From Dermacentor variabilis (taxonomy: Eukaryota > Arthropoda > Arachnida > Ixodida > Ixodidae): DNA of 64,000 nt. The stretch covers positions 31,332,115 through 31,396,114 of the forward strand of contig NC_134573.1 in NCBI RefSeq assembly GCF_050947875.1, in the 5' to 3' direction. Below, in pieces: positions 43,862 through 54,225 of this stretch. The notes under the pieces were generated by a model. It made no database searches. It was not told where the DNA came from and saw only the letters and a program-made list of their open reading frames with translations. Made by a program: the position numbers and the translations under genes. Every line of letters starts with the position of its first letter. Position 1 is the stretch's first letter.

Positions 43862-45397
43862 CACGGGTCGAGACAAGGCTTTTCAGGCTTTTGTCCGTGC
43901 GCCAAATATCTGGCAGATGTTAAACAACCGAAGCCAGACAGACATGATCCTCCTCGACTTCAGTAAAGCATTTGATTGTGTAAGCCATGGAAAATTAGTT
44001 GCAAAACTAGAGGCTACGATCGGGGACGGTCAGATTACTGCACGGATAAAGAACTTCTTATCGCATCGAACACAGCACGTTATTGTAGATAGCACCCCTT
44101 CCAGGTCTGTAGCTGTCATCTCCGGTGTTCCCCAAGAGTCAATATTGGGCCCATTGCTATTTTTGATCTTTATTAACGACATTGCTGCTAACATTGAATG
44201 TGACATTAAGCTCTTTGAGGATGATTGTATTATTCATAAAGAAATTATCAGTTATGCAGACCACTTATTATTAAACAGAGCACTCGATTTGGTTTCCAAT
44301 TGGTGTAAAGAATGGAAAAGGACAATTAACGCAGTAAATCTGTATGCATGTCCGTTACAACAAAAAAGAAGCCTTCGGAGTTTACTTACACCCTCGGTGG
44401 CACTTGCCTGAATAAATTAAATAACCCAAAATACCTTGGTTTGACGTTCTCTCCTGACCTTTCATGGAACTTACATATTGATAGTATTACCTCAGTCGCA
44501 TTACGCAGCTCTTTTTTTTCTTAGACGATGTTTACGCCTTGCGCCGAAGCACACCAGACTACTAGCCTATACAACTTTTCTTCGCCCTATCATAGAATAC
44601 GCTAACATCGTCTGGTTCCCGCACACATCAACTAACATGTCAAAACTAGAAAAGGTGCAAAGAAAAACTGTGAGCTTCATTTTTAACAAATACAGGCCCT
44701 ATGACTCCCCAACAAACCTCTTAACTAACGCAGGTCTTAATACACTATTTGTTAGGGCCAGAGAAGCCCGCTTAAAATTCATCTACCAACTAATGCACGG
44801 CAGTTATAAGATAGACCGAGCTAAGTACATTACTTTGTTCACATGACGTCTATCGCAAAAAAATCATCCATTTACGCTAAACCAGTACAGTGTTCGCAAT
44901 GACACGCTCAAGTTTTCACTTTTCCCACGTGTGATCAAAGAATGGAATCTCCTCCACTTAGAAATGGTTTCCTCTCTGTCGCTTTCATCATTTATCAACC
45001 TACTAGACACATCCAACAGAGAAGACGCCAATTAACGCATCCACATATATTAAGCTGTAATATTTACTTCTGCGCGTGGAAAGTCTGCATTTCAACCCCC
45101 AAACTGGCCGCTTCGGCGCAGTTATCTGTTAGCTTTATGTTTCTCTAATCTTACATAGTTCACTTATTCGCTAATTTTTATAAAAATTCTAGTAATACTG
45201 TATTAGTATATTGTTATACCAACTATATTGTTATGTTGTTATGACCATATTGTTGTACCAACCAAAAGTATTGTACGTCTCTTTTACTGTACCATGTATA
45301 ATGACCCGTTTGTTTCTTTTTGTAAAACTGTGCCCCCTGCTTTGGTCTCACTGAGGCTAGCAGTATTGCAAATAAATAAATAAATAAATAAATAAAG
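43862..45397 (+). mobile_element. 5'-truncated CR1-like LINE inserted in gypsy
   Basis: A reverse transcriptase begins near 43880: NNRSQTDMILLDFSKAFDCV (block A), VISGVPQESILGPLLFLIFI (block B; PQGS reads PQES), LFEDDCII (block C; usual FADD reads FEDD). From 44478 another frame gives LRLAPKHTRLLAYTTFLRPI and NIVWFPHT, RKTVSFIFNKYRPYDSPTNL. The 3' end is an AATA-repeat tail at 45372-45397 following AGCAGTATTGCAAATAAATA. The truncated start, frameshifts and changed active-site neighbours show it is dead. It interrupts the gypsy protease-RT linker. No clear TSD. Confidence 0.85.
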
Positions 45398-45511
45398 CTG
45401 AATTGAGTTGAATGTGTTCGTCTTGCGCCCCTTGCCGCAACATACGTCTCAGTGGTGCCCTTCTCTGCTCTGACTGACGGAGGTTACCTGGCATATACTG
45501 TTCTGGACGTT
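45398..45511. other. Short unassigned spacer
   Basis: 114 bp between the LINE tail and the tandem monomers. It could be displaced gypsy sequence or the start of the next insertion. Confidence 0.3.
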
Positions 45512-46145
45512 CATTTGACAGCGGCAGTTGCGGCAACTGTGCAACGCCTAAACTCTGCGCTTGTACTTTCAGTAGCGTTACCATCGTCTTGGCTCCGGAT
45601 TTATTAAGCTTTCCAGTGCTGATTTCTGGACGCGGCAGGCGAGCTTGTGTGGACTGAGCACGTGCTGCAAATTCATCGACGGTCACAGCTGCGGTTGCGT
45701 GGATTACAGCTTCGATCTACCTCGAAGGGCATATAAGGAAGCTTCAGCAGCGTCTCGGATCATTTGGCAGTGGCAGTGGCGGCAATTGTGCAACGTCTAA
45801 ACTCTGCGCTTGTACTTTCAGGAGCCATACCATCGACTGGGCCGTCTTGGCTCTGGATTTATTAAGCTTTCCAGTGCTGATTTCTGGACGCGGCAGGCGA
45901 GCTTGTGTGGACTGAGCACGTGCTGCAAATTCATCGACGGACACAACTGCGGCTGCGTGGATTACAGCTTCGATCTACCTCGAAGGGCATACAAGGAAGC
46001 TTCAGCAGCGTCTCGGATCATTGGCAGTGTCAGTGGCGGCAATTGTGCAGTGCCTAAACTCTGCGCTTGTACTTTCAGGAGCCATACCATCGACTGGGCC
46101 GTCTTGGCTCTGGATTTATCAAGTTTTCCTGTGTTGATTTCTGGA
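45512..46145 (+). repeat. Two and a half tandem ~250-bp monomers
   Basis: The landmark CTCTGCGCTTGTACTTTCAG occurs at 45553, 45802 and 46059, giving periods of 249 and 257 bp; the first unit lacks 8 bp around ACTGGGCC. Units are more than 90 percent alike. Each complete unit contains GGGCATATAAGGAAGC or a one-base variant, a TATA-like word, about 30 bp upstream of the next CTCGGATCATTGG. The third unit stops after TTGATTTCTGG and runs straight into LINE RT C-terminal coding sequence. Tandem promoter monomers occur in some LINEs and Penelope-like elements; that role here is inference. Confidence 0.9.
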
Positions 46146-47061
46146 AACTATTTTTCTCCTTCTACTTTGCTTTCACTCAACTTTGCGTTCATTCATTCAC
46201 ACATTAACTACGGATTAATCGTTTGGGGTAATACATATCTATGTTATTTGTCTTCAGTCCAGCATACACAAAATCGAGCAATCCGTATCATTAGCCACAG
46301 TTCAACGCGCTCTAATGCTTTCGGCTTGCTTGAGCAATACAAAATTTTATGTATAAAAAGATTATTGAACTACAATTTAGCAATAATGCTTTATAAATTG
46401 CTTGATTCTCAGGTGACCTTTCAATATATTCAAAGCAGCTCCCTTAGAAATACAAATCCTACTAGGTTCGCCTCTAATTATAATTTTTGTTACCATCAGT
46501 TCGCACTAACTACGGTAAAAAAACATCTACATTCGCTACCATTACACTTTGGAATCGTTTTCCTGCTTCGCTTAAAATACTGCCTACATTTCAGCGTTTC
46601 ATAGCTTCGCTGAAAGCTTTTCTGCTAACCTGTGATAATTTTTCTTAATAAATATTTGTATTTTTATTGTCACCTAACTAATAAGTATCACCCGTTCTTT
46701 TTTTTTTTTTTTGCAGTGTTCACATTGCGCCACATTTTTTTCTTTGTTCGTTCTTTTTTTTTCCTTTTTGCCTTTAACAATTGCGTAATTTTTGTCGCTC
46801 CCGTTGTTATTTCTGTTAGACTACATCGATTAGAGCATAGATTGTTGGGTTTTTCCTTCTTTTTTCTTTCGTTATCATTTGCTTTTCTTGCAACTAATAT
46901 ATTATTATGCTATCCACTGTTATGCTGCCAACAATTTTACAATTCTGTTTTAGTTACTAAGCGAGGGTCCCGTTTTCAATATCATTACTTTGGGACCCTC
47001 GTCTGCATATTACATGTGTGTACATATGTTTTCCATGTGAATAAACTTCAACTTCAACTTA
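46146..47061 (+). mobile_element. CR1-like LINE 3' part joined to the monomers
   Basis: Coding sequence of the RT C-terminal region reads INYGLIVWGNTY, then QHTQNRAIRIISHSSTRSNA, LFEQYKI-like and HLHSLPLHFG, ending near 46604. A T-rich 3' UTR follows, with the hairpin at 46962-47001 and a tail AATAAACTTCAACTTCAACTT at 47039-47060. The RT core and endonuclease are missing. The frame from 45810 to 46604 is open across the monomers and the RT part (264 codons from a TTG), so the join happens to be in frame. The tail and hairpin match the CR1-like LINE at 2935-6620, so both belong to one superfamily. Confidence 0.82.
46962..47001 (+). other. 3'-UTR hairpin of CR1-like LINE
   Basis: Perfect 10-bp stem CGAGGGTCCC (46962-46971) with GGGACCCTCG (46992-47001) and a 20-nt loop. 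The sequence after it, TCTGCATATTACATG, also matches the other LINE (TCTGCATAATG). Same position and orientation as the hairpin at 2998-3033. Confidence 0.9.
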
Positions 47062-47079
47062 ACCCGCCATATTACGTTA

Positions 47080-48150
47080 CCCGACATCATTGTTACAATT
47101 CGGAATAATCAAGCATGGCTTCCCATTCTGAACTTCTTCAACGCAAGTTCTTCCGCTGGATATTTCCCTAGCGATGCTCCTTTCCATGCAGCACTGTAGT
47201 GTTTTGGCACTGGCTGCTGATTCTCAGCTTGACTACTGCAGAATTTACTTCAACTTCCACATGTGAGGACCCATAGCGCCGAATTATTCCTCCTGGCCAG
47301 TAACCTGATTACGCTGATTCTCTCTGCTCTCCCGTAGCTGTTATCTCAAGATATCTTCGATTTTGGTGGCCGTCCGCTGGGTCAGACCGCCCTGGCTTCG
47401 CATCGCATAAACACAAGCGATGTCCTTCCCATTCAACAGAAACCTTACCGTCTGTCAGCACCCGCACGCGCCATCATACAAAATGAGGTCGTCAAAATGC
47501 TTGAAAAGAACGTTGTAAAGCTGTATTCCAGTCGTTGGACCTCTCAAGTCGTACTGGTGAAGAGAAAAGAAAGGACAACACTTGGAGTATTTGCGTGTAT
47601 TATTGCCATTTCAACAAGGTCCCCAAGAAGGACATCAACTCTCTGCCAGAAAGTGGCGATGCCTTAGACTCTCTGCACGGCGCCATTTACTTCTCCTCCA
47701 TTGACCTGCAATCTTTGTACTGGTAAATTGCTGTGACAAACGCTATCACAAAAAAGCAGCGTTCATTACACCTTATGGCATCTACTAATTTAAAGTCATG
47801 CCGTTTGGGCTCTGCAATGCCCCTGCCACCTTCGAACGCATGATGGACGTTTTTCTTCGAAGTCTTAAGGGGTACATATCACTCTGTTGTTCTTGCTTAT
47901 TGCCGAACTTTGGAAGCCATCTGCATCGCCTATCCGCCATTTTTACAATTTTCTAAAAAGATGGGGGATGGTGTACAGCTCAACTTTGCGAAATGCCATA
48001 CCGGGCGCCATCACAGCAAAGTCCATGGTCCTCTCGTCGACGCTGCCGGCATAAAGCTTGATCTTGACGAGGTTGGTGCTGTGAAAGAATTCCCGCTTCC
48101 ATGCTCGTCGAACGATGTCCGCGCTTTATGGGACTATGTTCCTACATTCG
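47080..48150 (+). pseudogene. gypsy linker and reverse transcriptase, broken
   Basis: Linker: IIVTIRNNQAWLPILNFF (about 47090). RT: DIFDFGGRPLGQTALASHRI (about 47350), LPIQQKPYRLSAPARAIIQN, VVLVKRKERTT, then in another frame MPFGLCNAPATFERMM (about 47799). After that the catalytic YLDD block cannot be found; the sequence passes from RSLKGYI to LAYCRTLEA, which looks like a small deletion. Then VQLNFAKCHTGRHHSKVHGP and LVDAAGIKLDLDEVGAVKEF (about 48000). The enzyme is certainly inactive. Confidence 0.85.
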
Positions 48151-48179
48151 ACATTTCAATGATAAATTCGCAGAAATCG

Positions 48180-48640
48180 GCTGGTCTTCTCAAGAAGGGC
48201 GCTTCTTTTTCGGGGGGCCTAGTCAGGCCGCCGCCTTTTCGGAACTTCGCCCATAATGGCTCATTTTAACCTGGCCACCGAAATAAAAGTTTGTACAGTT
48301 GCGAATGGTTGTGGCATTGGCTCTACTTTTGCCCAACGACAGAATTCCTTGCAACGCGCCATTGCCTACGCTACCCGACGTCTATCTCGCTCTGAGCAGA
48401 ATAACTCTATAACCGAACGTGAATTTCTGGCTCTCATGTGGTCCAACGCGTACTTTCGCCCCTACTTTTACGGGCGACAGCTCTGTTTTGTTACGGATCA
48501 CCATGCCCTCTGTTGGCTGTCTTCGGCGAAAGACGTTTCGGGGGGTGTCGGCCGCTGGGCATTACGGTTACAGGATTGCTCCTTTTCTGTGGCGTAAATC
48601 AGGGCGACTGCATCAGGACGCCAACTGCCTCAGTCCACAC
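48180..48640 (+). pseudogene. gypsy RNase H, broken
   Basis: Reads MAHFNLATEIKVCTVANGCG, IAYATRRLSRSEQNNSITER, EFLALMWSNAYFRPYFYGRQ and FVTDHHALCWLSSAKDVSGG. The TDASG active-site block is degraded to TVANG, while the E of ITERE and the D of TDHHA remain. This domain would remove genomic RNA from the cDNA hybrid. The chromodomain-like or linker sequence KSGRLHQDANCL follows in another frame. Confidence 0.85.
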
Positions 48641-48879
48641 CGGCTTGGCCACCTGATCTCACCGGTGACACTGATGGTGTTCTATTCATTACGAGCTTTT
48701 TCGACATCGCCATCAAGCACCGTCTGACCCCTTCTTACGAAATATTATCGATCGCCTCACCGCACAACCCTCGGACCCTCCACTCCGGCCATTCGTTTTA
48801 GAAGAGTGTTGTACAGGCGGCACATTAAGCCCAACGGCGCCGAGCTTCTTCTTGTCGTTCCGAAGCACCTACGCTCAGA

Positions 48880-49700
48880 CACGCTCGCTATGCTTCACGA
48901 CGCCCTACAGCTAGCCACATAAGCGTCGCTCCCACTTATGACCGCGTCCGTCGGCGCTTCTTCTGGCCTGCCCTTCATTTTTCCTTTCGACGATACGTTG
49001 CAACCTGTGGGATCTCCCAGTGACGCAAGATACCCTCCTCGCGTCCAGCTGGCCTACTCCATCCGATCTAAATTCCTGGCGAGCCGTTCTTCCGCGTTGC
49101 CTTGGTCATACTTGGACCTTTCGATGTACCATCAATTGGCAATCGATGGATTGCAGTCGGCCCGGATTACGTAACTCGCTTCGCTTTTACGCGAGCTCTG
49201 CATGAGCTATGCCACCGGTGTCACAAATTTTCTCCTTCGAGATGTTATCCTACAGCACGGTTCTCCTCGTCAGCTTCTAACGGATCGCGGCCGTTTCTTC
49301 CTCGTCAAAGTCGCTGACAACCTTCTGCAATCCTGCTCAACTCTTCATCAGTTCAGGACAGCTTACCATCCCCCAAAAGATGGACTGAATGAGTACCTCA
49401 ACCGCACGCTTACCGACGTGCTTGCTAGATAAATATCTGAAGATCATCGAAATTGGGACTGTACATTTATCTTTCTCACCTTCGCTTATAGCGCTTCGCG
49501 CCGTGAGAGTGCAGGTTATTCACCTTTATATCTTTTATATGGCAGTCCTGCGATTTCAATCATTGCTTCCCACCGATTCAACTGCGGCTTGCTCCTACGG
49601 CTTGCATGCAATTGCACGCGCCGAAACTACCCACGCCCTGCCCTTGACCATCTTGTAGCTTCTCGGACTGCTCATACAACGTTTTACGATCACCATCACA
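48880..49700 (+). pseudogene. gypsy integrase, broken
   Basis: The zinc-binding start is degraded near 48890. Catalytic blocks: ILGPFDVP and NRWIAVGPDYVTRFAFTRAL (about 49105), ILQHGSPRQLLTDRGRFF (about 49247, second catalytic D in TDRG), TAYHPPKDGLNEYLNRTLTD (about 49362, with the Glu of LNEYLNRTL). The first Asp (usual GLDLLGPF) reads ALVILGPF, so it is lost. Stops at 49433 and several frame changes. After GYSPLYLLYGS (about 49519) the C-terminal part fades out by 49810. Confidence 0.82.
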
Positions 49701-49810
49701 GGGATGCGCGTATTGATCCTCGCTGACTGGTCCTCCTCCGGTGGCTTTCTCGCCATGCCGGTGTCTGCGAAAGGCGGCTGCAACTTAATGAAGACATGGA
49801 CACATCTCGT

Positions 49811-50345
49811 TCCATGACCGCTGAAACTCACTGTCAAAACGATGGCGTGAGGAAGCGCGGCAGAAGCAGCACGGAATGAGGTGACCTTCGTGCTCTCAGT
49901 CTCATCGACGCAAAGTGAGCGCCGAGAACACACAGCATGCACAAGGCTACGAGCCACCGACGCAGATGGCTCTCAAGACACGGCCACAGGATCGTGCGCA
50001 ACCGCCACAAGCGCATTTGCAGCTCCTCCCAGTGCCTCGCAAGGTAGGATGCCTCGCGCACGCCGGAAGACTTTGCGATTACTCCCCGCTTTCTTCCATT
50101 TTGCGCGCACGGGGTTGAGCCGAGATCGACGGCTCCCGTTGCAGGCTTTCACTCGCACGTACAGCGTAGGGCGCGCGGCGACGGTGTTATCGCCGTTGGA
50201 GGTAATAGGACATCTCACATTTTCGCCGACGCCCACATCGACGGCGGAAATGCGCTTGGAGTGCCCATATAGCTGCTATTGCAATGAAATTTCATTTGTA
50301 TGGGTAAGGGTGCCATAATTTATATGTGTGTTAGCATACATTGTT
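49811..50345. other. Unassigned; possible miniature-element fragment
   Basis: The stretch 50110-50310 contains a GCGCGGCGACGG and GCCGACGCCCACATCGACGG region, followed by GAGTGCCCATATAGCTGC TATTGCAAT, which resembles tick miniature elements as I recall them. No termini or TSD were resolved. No gypsy LTR could be recognised here. Confidence 0.3.
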
Positions 50346-50349
50346 TTCC

Positions 50350-51200
50350 TGTATTGAAACAGTCATGGGGGCTTCTGTCTCCGTTGTGTGCGCTAAGCTT
50401 GCATTGGAGGCTATCGAATGTTCAGCGTTGTCGACATTCAACCCTGCCGTTAAGTTCTTCAGGTGATGTGTTGGTGTCTGATTCCGTATAAATTCGCTGC
50501 AGATACGTTGCAACGTTGTGGGGCCCACCTGAATTCATACGAGCCGAGTATGCAGTTCACAGTACAACAAGAAGAGAGCGGCCGCATCGCATTCCTTGAT
50601 GTTCTGGTGTATTGAACCGCCGAAGGCACTACCACAAAGATTTATCGCAAATCAACACATGGCAAAATACCTCGATTTTCCATCCGTACAACGCCACAGC
50701 ATAAGCGCTCGGTTGGCTCGTCACTGTTCGGCCGCGCTTTCCCTATTTGCTCGAGTTCTACAAGGCGCAATGCGGATTTTACCTCGGTACGTAAAGACCT
50801 CAACCTTAATGGCTACCCACCTCAACTGCTAAATAGCAGGAGCGTGGTGCTTCAGCGCCCAATCACTCCGTTGTTGCAAACTAAAACAAGCGCACTGCCA
50901 TTCCATATGCGCGCTGCCTGAGCGAGGCTTTGGCCAGAGTGTTTAATAAATATGACGTTTTGTTGCACATGCCCCTTCTATTGAGATAGTTCGTGAACTG
51001 GCACGCGTAAAAGACCGCAAGGAACGATGGAACTATCTTTTTGTTGTGTATAAAATTTCTTGCGAATTATGTGAGTCAGCTTATACTGGTGAATCTCGAA
51101 AATTCGAAACGCGCCGAAACCGCAGCACTAATACGACGGCCGCGAAAGGCAACTCTGCTTCCAGCGCGTTATCGGAATCTACGCACGAGCAATGAGCAAT
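50350..51200 (+). pseudogene. Penelope-like element remnant (RT end and GIY-YIG endonuclease)
   Basis: From 50365 one frame reads MGASVSVVCAKLALEAIECS, then STFNPAVKFFR, where the expected YVDD follows as a stop and CVGV. Next come FTVQQEESGRIAFLDVLVY, KIYRKSTHGK, a frameshifted AKYLDFPS, RTAIPYARCLSEALARVFNK and YDV. At 51049-51196 VYKISCELCESAYTGESRKF follows, matching the VYKI-C--C---Y-GE start of the GIY-YIG endonuclease typical of Penelope-like elements. These elements combine RT with this nuclease. The catalytic RT motif is destroyed and there are at least four stops or shifts. It is a different subfamily from the element at 58751. Confidence 0.82.
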
Positions 51201-51392
51201 CTCACCCATCCTTAAACAAGAGTCGTTGCATTTGCTGTCATGGTGGACAAGGCAGTCTTACGGGACACCTAGATTTATTGCCGTTAGCATTGTTATTGAT
51301 ACGTCACGCATTTTCCGGGGGCTATCAATATATAATACGTTTCTATGTATTTATGTATGCTTATGCCTAACCGATTTTCTTCTTATTTACTT
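51201..51392. other. Short unassigned stretch
   Basis: No recognisable feature; it follows the Penelope-like remnant. Confidence 0.4.
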
Positions 51393-51919
51393 CACTGGGT
51401 AGTCCGTGGTCGAATGTTTAGCGTTCCGGGCTGCTTGGCTTATGTAAGCAAGTTCAAAACCAACAATCGGACCAACTTTAGTCATTGAGTATGTACCAAC
51501 ATGTACATACGTGCCGCTCTTCAACAAACCTACTTCACGCCGACATGGGCCACTATAGATGCGAGACTGTGTAGGCAAGCTGTTCAAGGGAACTATCTGG
51601 CACCGATTTGTAGCAGTAAGCACATGCCATACGGTTTGTGCTGGTCTTCATTGAACCTCTTTGAGGCCAGCTCATTCCAGTGGCTATGTGCCAATAAGTG
51701 TGCACCACTTTTCACTGAACGTCTTTGAGGCCAAATGGAGTTGCTAAGTACGTGTCACCATGAATGTGCAACTCTACAATGACTAAAAAGACGCCCTAAA
51801 TTTCTCGAATGCGGAGTGGAATCGAACACACCAAAGATGCGGGACTGGGTGGGTACCACTGTTCAAGGGAACTCTTTCACGCCGACTTGGACCACTCGAT
51901 GTGCGCCACAAGGTCATCT
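51393..51919 (+). mobile_element. tRNA-derived SINE, third family, with a repeated body
   Basis: The head resembles a tRNA: TAGTCCGTGGTCGAATG (A-box region, about 51401) and AAGTTCAAAACC (B-box region, about 51450), then GGACCAACTTTAGTCATTGA and GAGTATGTACCAACATG. A body block is repeated: CACGCCGACATGGGCCACTA with TTCAAGGGAACTATCTGG (51536-51600) and, in another order, TTCAAGGGAACTCTTTCACG with CCGACTTGGACCACT (51870-51900). The head and the 'TTGGACCAACTTT' type body are common in ticks as I recall. It ends where the TIR element begins. Confidence 0.5.
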
Positions 51920-53083
51920 GGCGCCCTATAACGTAAAACCATTCCAATATGTTTTTATTACAAACTGCTAACGTCAAATTTGCAAAAGCGCCGACGCAAG
52001 CATCTGGCAGTCACCCGCAGGGTTGTCTGAATAGACCCATCAAACGCTCTTCTCGTTCATAGAAGGTCACTTTGTTTGCTTGAAAAACGAAAAAAAAACA
52101 TTGCCTACACTGAGCGGTTTGTCTTATCTAAATGGCTGATTAGAGGCGAGGAGCATGCTCAAATGAAAAGGAACTTGAAGGGGCTGAGCCACTGCATTGA
52201 AAATCGATAACCGAATCAAGAAAGCGGTGCCGGCGTCTGTGATTGATCCGCTTTCGCTTACTTAGCTTGCTGTGGCTCGTCGAAAATCGCGGCCGCATGC
52301 AACCAAAGGTTAGGAAGGCTGCTAAAACGGATCCTCAGCAAAAAAGAGTTGGCAGAGGGAGGTCGCAAACGTGCTGAAAGGGCTCGAAAACGTTACACGG
52401 CCACACAAAAGGCTCGTTGTACGCAAATAAATCCATGGTCTCCGGCAGGTGCAAGTAGCCAGTGCCCAAGCTATCGACGGCAGCCATCTTTTATTCTTTT
52501 GGAAAGGGGCAGACTGCGGCTATTCAGAAAAATACTTCAGTTCTATTCCGCATGTTAATGCATCTTTAACGTGTAGAGATCCAGGGAAAAGATGGAGAAT
52601 GCGGGAGATGGAAATTCCAGACGATGAGCAAAACGTGAACAAGGTGAATGCAGGAGCGAACGTTTCGACAAGTGGACTTGTCTTCTTCAAGGCGACGTAC
52701 GCTTTCCTTGCCACAGCATATATTGGTGGGGTTCTTCTAAAGGGGAGAGGGTGTAGAGGTCACTTTGACGCCGTAAGTTATCGCGGTTTTGTGACGTCGC
52801 GTGGCAGGCAGGTGAAGTGGGTGCAGCCCGAACAGTTTTGACGAATAGCCGAAGACGAGTGATCAAAAGGCGTCGAATCAGAAATAACTTTGTTTTGTTC
52901 GGTCCAATGATACCTAGTTAGTGCGTGCGCGTCATATCAGATGTGGAGCTATCTCAGTTCTTGTGACGTCGCATGACAGACAAGGAAAGTGAAGGTGGTT
53001 GAAAGAAGCTTTTCAACAATCCCGGAGGGCTCATTGCACAATTAGGATAGAAATTTTTGGAATAGCTTTACGTTATAGCGCCC
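51920..53083. mobile_element. TIR element family, copy 2 (1164 bp, with an insert)
   Basis: Ends GGCGCCCTATAACGTAAAAC and, on the other strand from 53083, GGGCGCTATAACGTAAAGC are inverted and extend to ATTCCAA. It is colinear with 34638-35617 and in the same orientation, including the internal tandem duplication (about 52773 and 52950). It is longer only because of a 172-bp insert at 52579-52750. Identity to copy 1 is roughly 80 percent by eye. No transposase. Together the two copies give a consensus-like view of the family. Confidence 0.85.
52571..52758 (-). mobile_element. 172-bp insertion with 8-bp TSD inside TIR copy 2
   Basis: The direct repeat GTGTAGAG (52571-52578 and 52751-52758) frames 172 bp that are absent from copy 1. 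The insert contains GGAGCGAACGTTTCGACAAG and GGACTTGTCTTCTTCAAGG. On the minus strand this reads as CTTGTCGAAACGTTCGCTCC, a motif I associate with 3' ends of tick Penelope-like or LINE transcripts. The same motif in a mutated form is in the fold-back at 12678-12771. Confidence 0.75.
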
Positions 53084-54225
53084 TAGGTATGTGCAAGTCA
53101 GTGTGCGCCGATCTTCGATTAACGTACTTGAAGTCAACTTGGCTAACTAGCTACGTGCCTATGTAATGTACCGAAATAAAATGACAAAAAACAGCCTTTA
53201 AATACCTGTAATGCTGTGCGAAATAGAACGCCGTCACAATGGTTGCTCAAGGACAGGAACCCGACGGATTAGAAGGCTCTGCAACACTAGCAATATTCAT
53301 GGGCCGCTTTCGAAAGAGGGCTTTTCACGCCAATATTTTAGTGAGCTGCAGCAATATTGCAGTGGGTATGTGCTGATCTTTACTAATCCTATCGCCATAT
53401 TGAGTCACTGAGTGTGAGCCACTGAGTTTGCGGCAACCGAGGGAGCAACTTTCAGCGTTCGCAGACACTGCAGAGCCACGCTTCTCGTCTCGGAGGGCAC
53501 GCACGTACTTCACGGTAGTGCATTTAGATGGCGTACCGTGTGCTGAAGAATATGCGAGAGAGGAACCCTGTTTGTTGCCACATGACGCATTTCTCAGCGT
53601 GCGACGCCGTACATTTCGGAAGCCATGCTGAGGCTTCGTGGCGGAACCATCACCTAGCACAGAGTGTCCTTACCTAAGCACCAAAGACGAGTCCCGCTGC
53701 AGTACGAGCATCATACATATGACTCGTTCCCACTGTGGCAATATATTGCATCGCTATACTGATTTACTGCTTACCGTGAACAGTCATCATGGCTGGGTTC
53801 GCGCACAATTTGTTGTCTCTTTATTACACTGTTGGCGAGCGTTTAATTTAACCTAATCATGTTGCTCCGTCGCAAGACGGGTTTCCGTTGAAATCTTCAT
53901 CATAGTGTTATCCGGCTGTGTCTATTCACAGTGCCAGTGCCACAGTCCTATGTTGGTCTGGCATTTGTTGTAGGTAACTGGTGGAACACTGTTACGTATA
54001 TTTTGCATCATGAGCCATTTTCGCGTGCGCTTCGAGTATTTGGTTACGAAACGAAGCTCCACGTCAAGACGTACAAGTGTATCTGGCGCTCTGTTTGCCA
54101 CTCGAAGGTATTTGATTTGATTTGACTAGATATATAAAAAAATGTACGGAACGCGCCCGTATTGATAAACGTCATTGTTTTGGTCCCTGGTGTAACTGCT
54201 GTTCATAATGTTTTGACCCGAGGGT
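53084..54225. other. Unassigned stretch
   Basis: Frames of 60-110 codons on both strands (for example 53325-53660 minus) overlap one another and carry no domain. No repeat recognised. Confidence 0.45.

Larger units (their letters stand above)
41490..49810 (+). mobile_element. Ty3/gypsy LTR-retrotransposon, split by three insertions
   Basis: Plus-strand segments form one gag-pol order: gag (41490-42640), protease (43440-43860), linker and RT (47080-48150), RNase H (48180-48640), integrase (48880-49700). It is interrupted by a GC-rich insert (about 42643-43440), a CR1-like LINE (43862-45397), and a tandem-repeat/LINE chimera (about 45512-47061). The coding order and the resumption of protein similarity on both sides of each insert support one host element. 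The flanking LTRs were not recognised. All domains contain stops or frameshifts. Confidence 0.8.

Noticed and set aside
45357..45944. Repeated minus-strand frames (MSVDEFAARAQST...) as a gene family
   Set aside because: They are the same tandem monomer read backwards; repetition comes from the DNA repeat.
46632..47108. 158-codon phenylalanine-rich frame as a membrane protein
   Set aside because: It is the T-rich 3' UTR of a LINE and includes the hairpin and tail.
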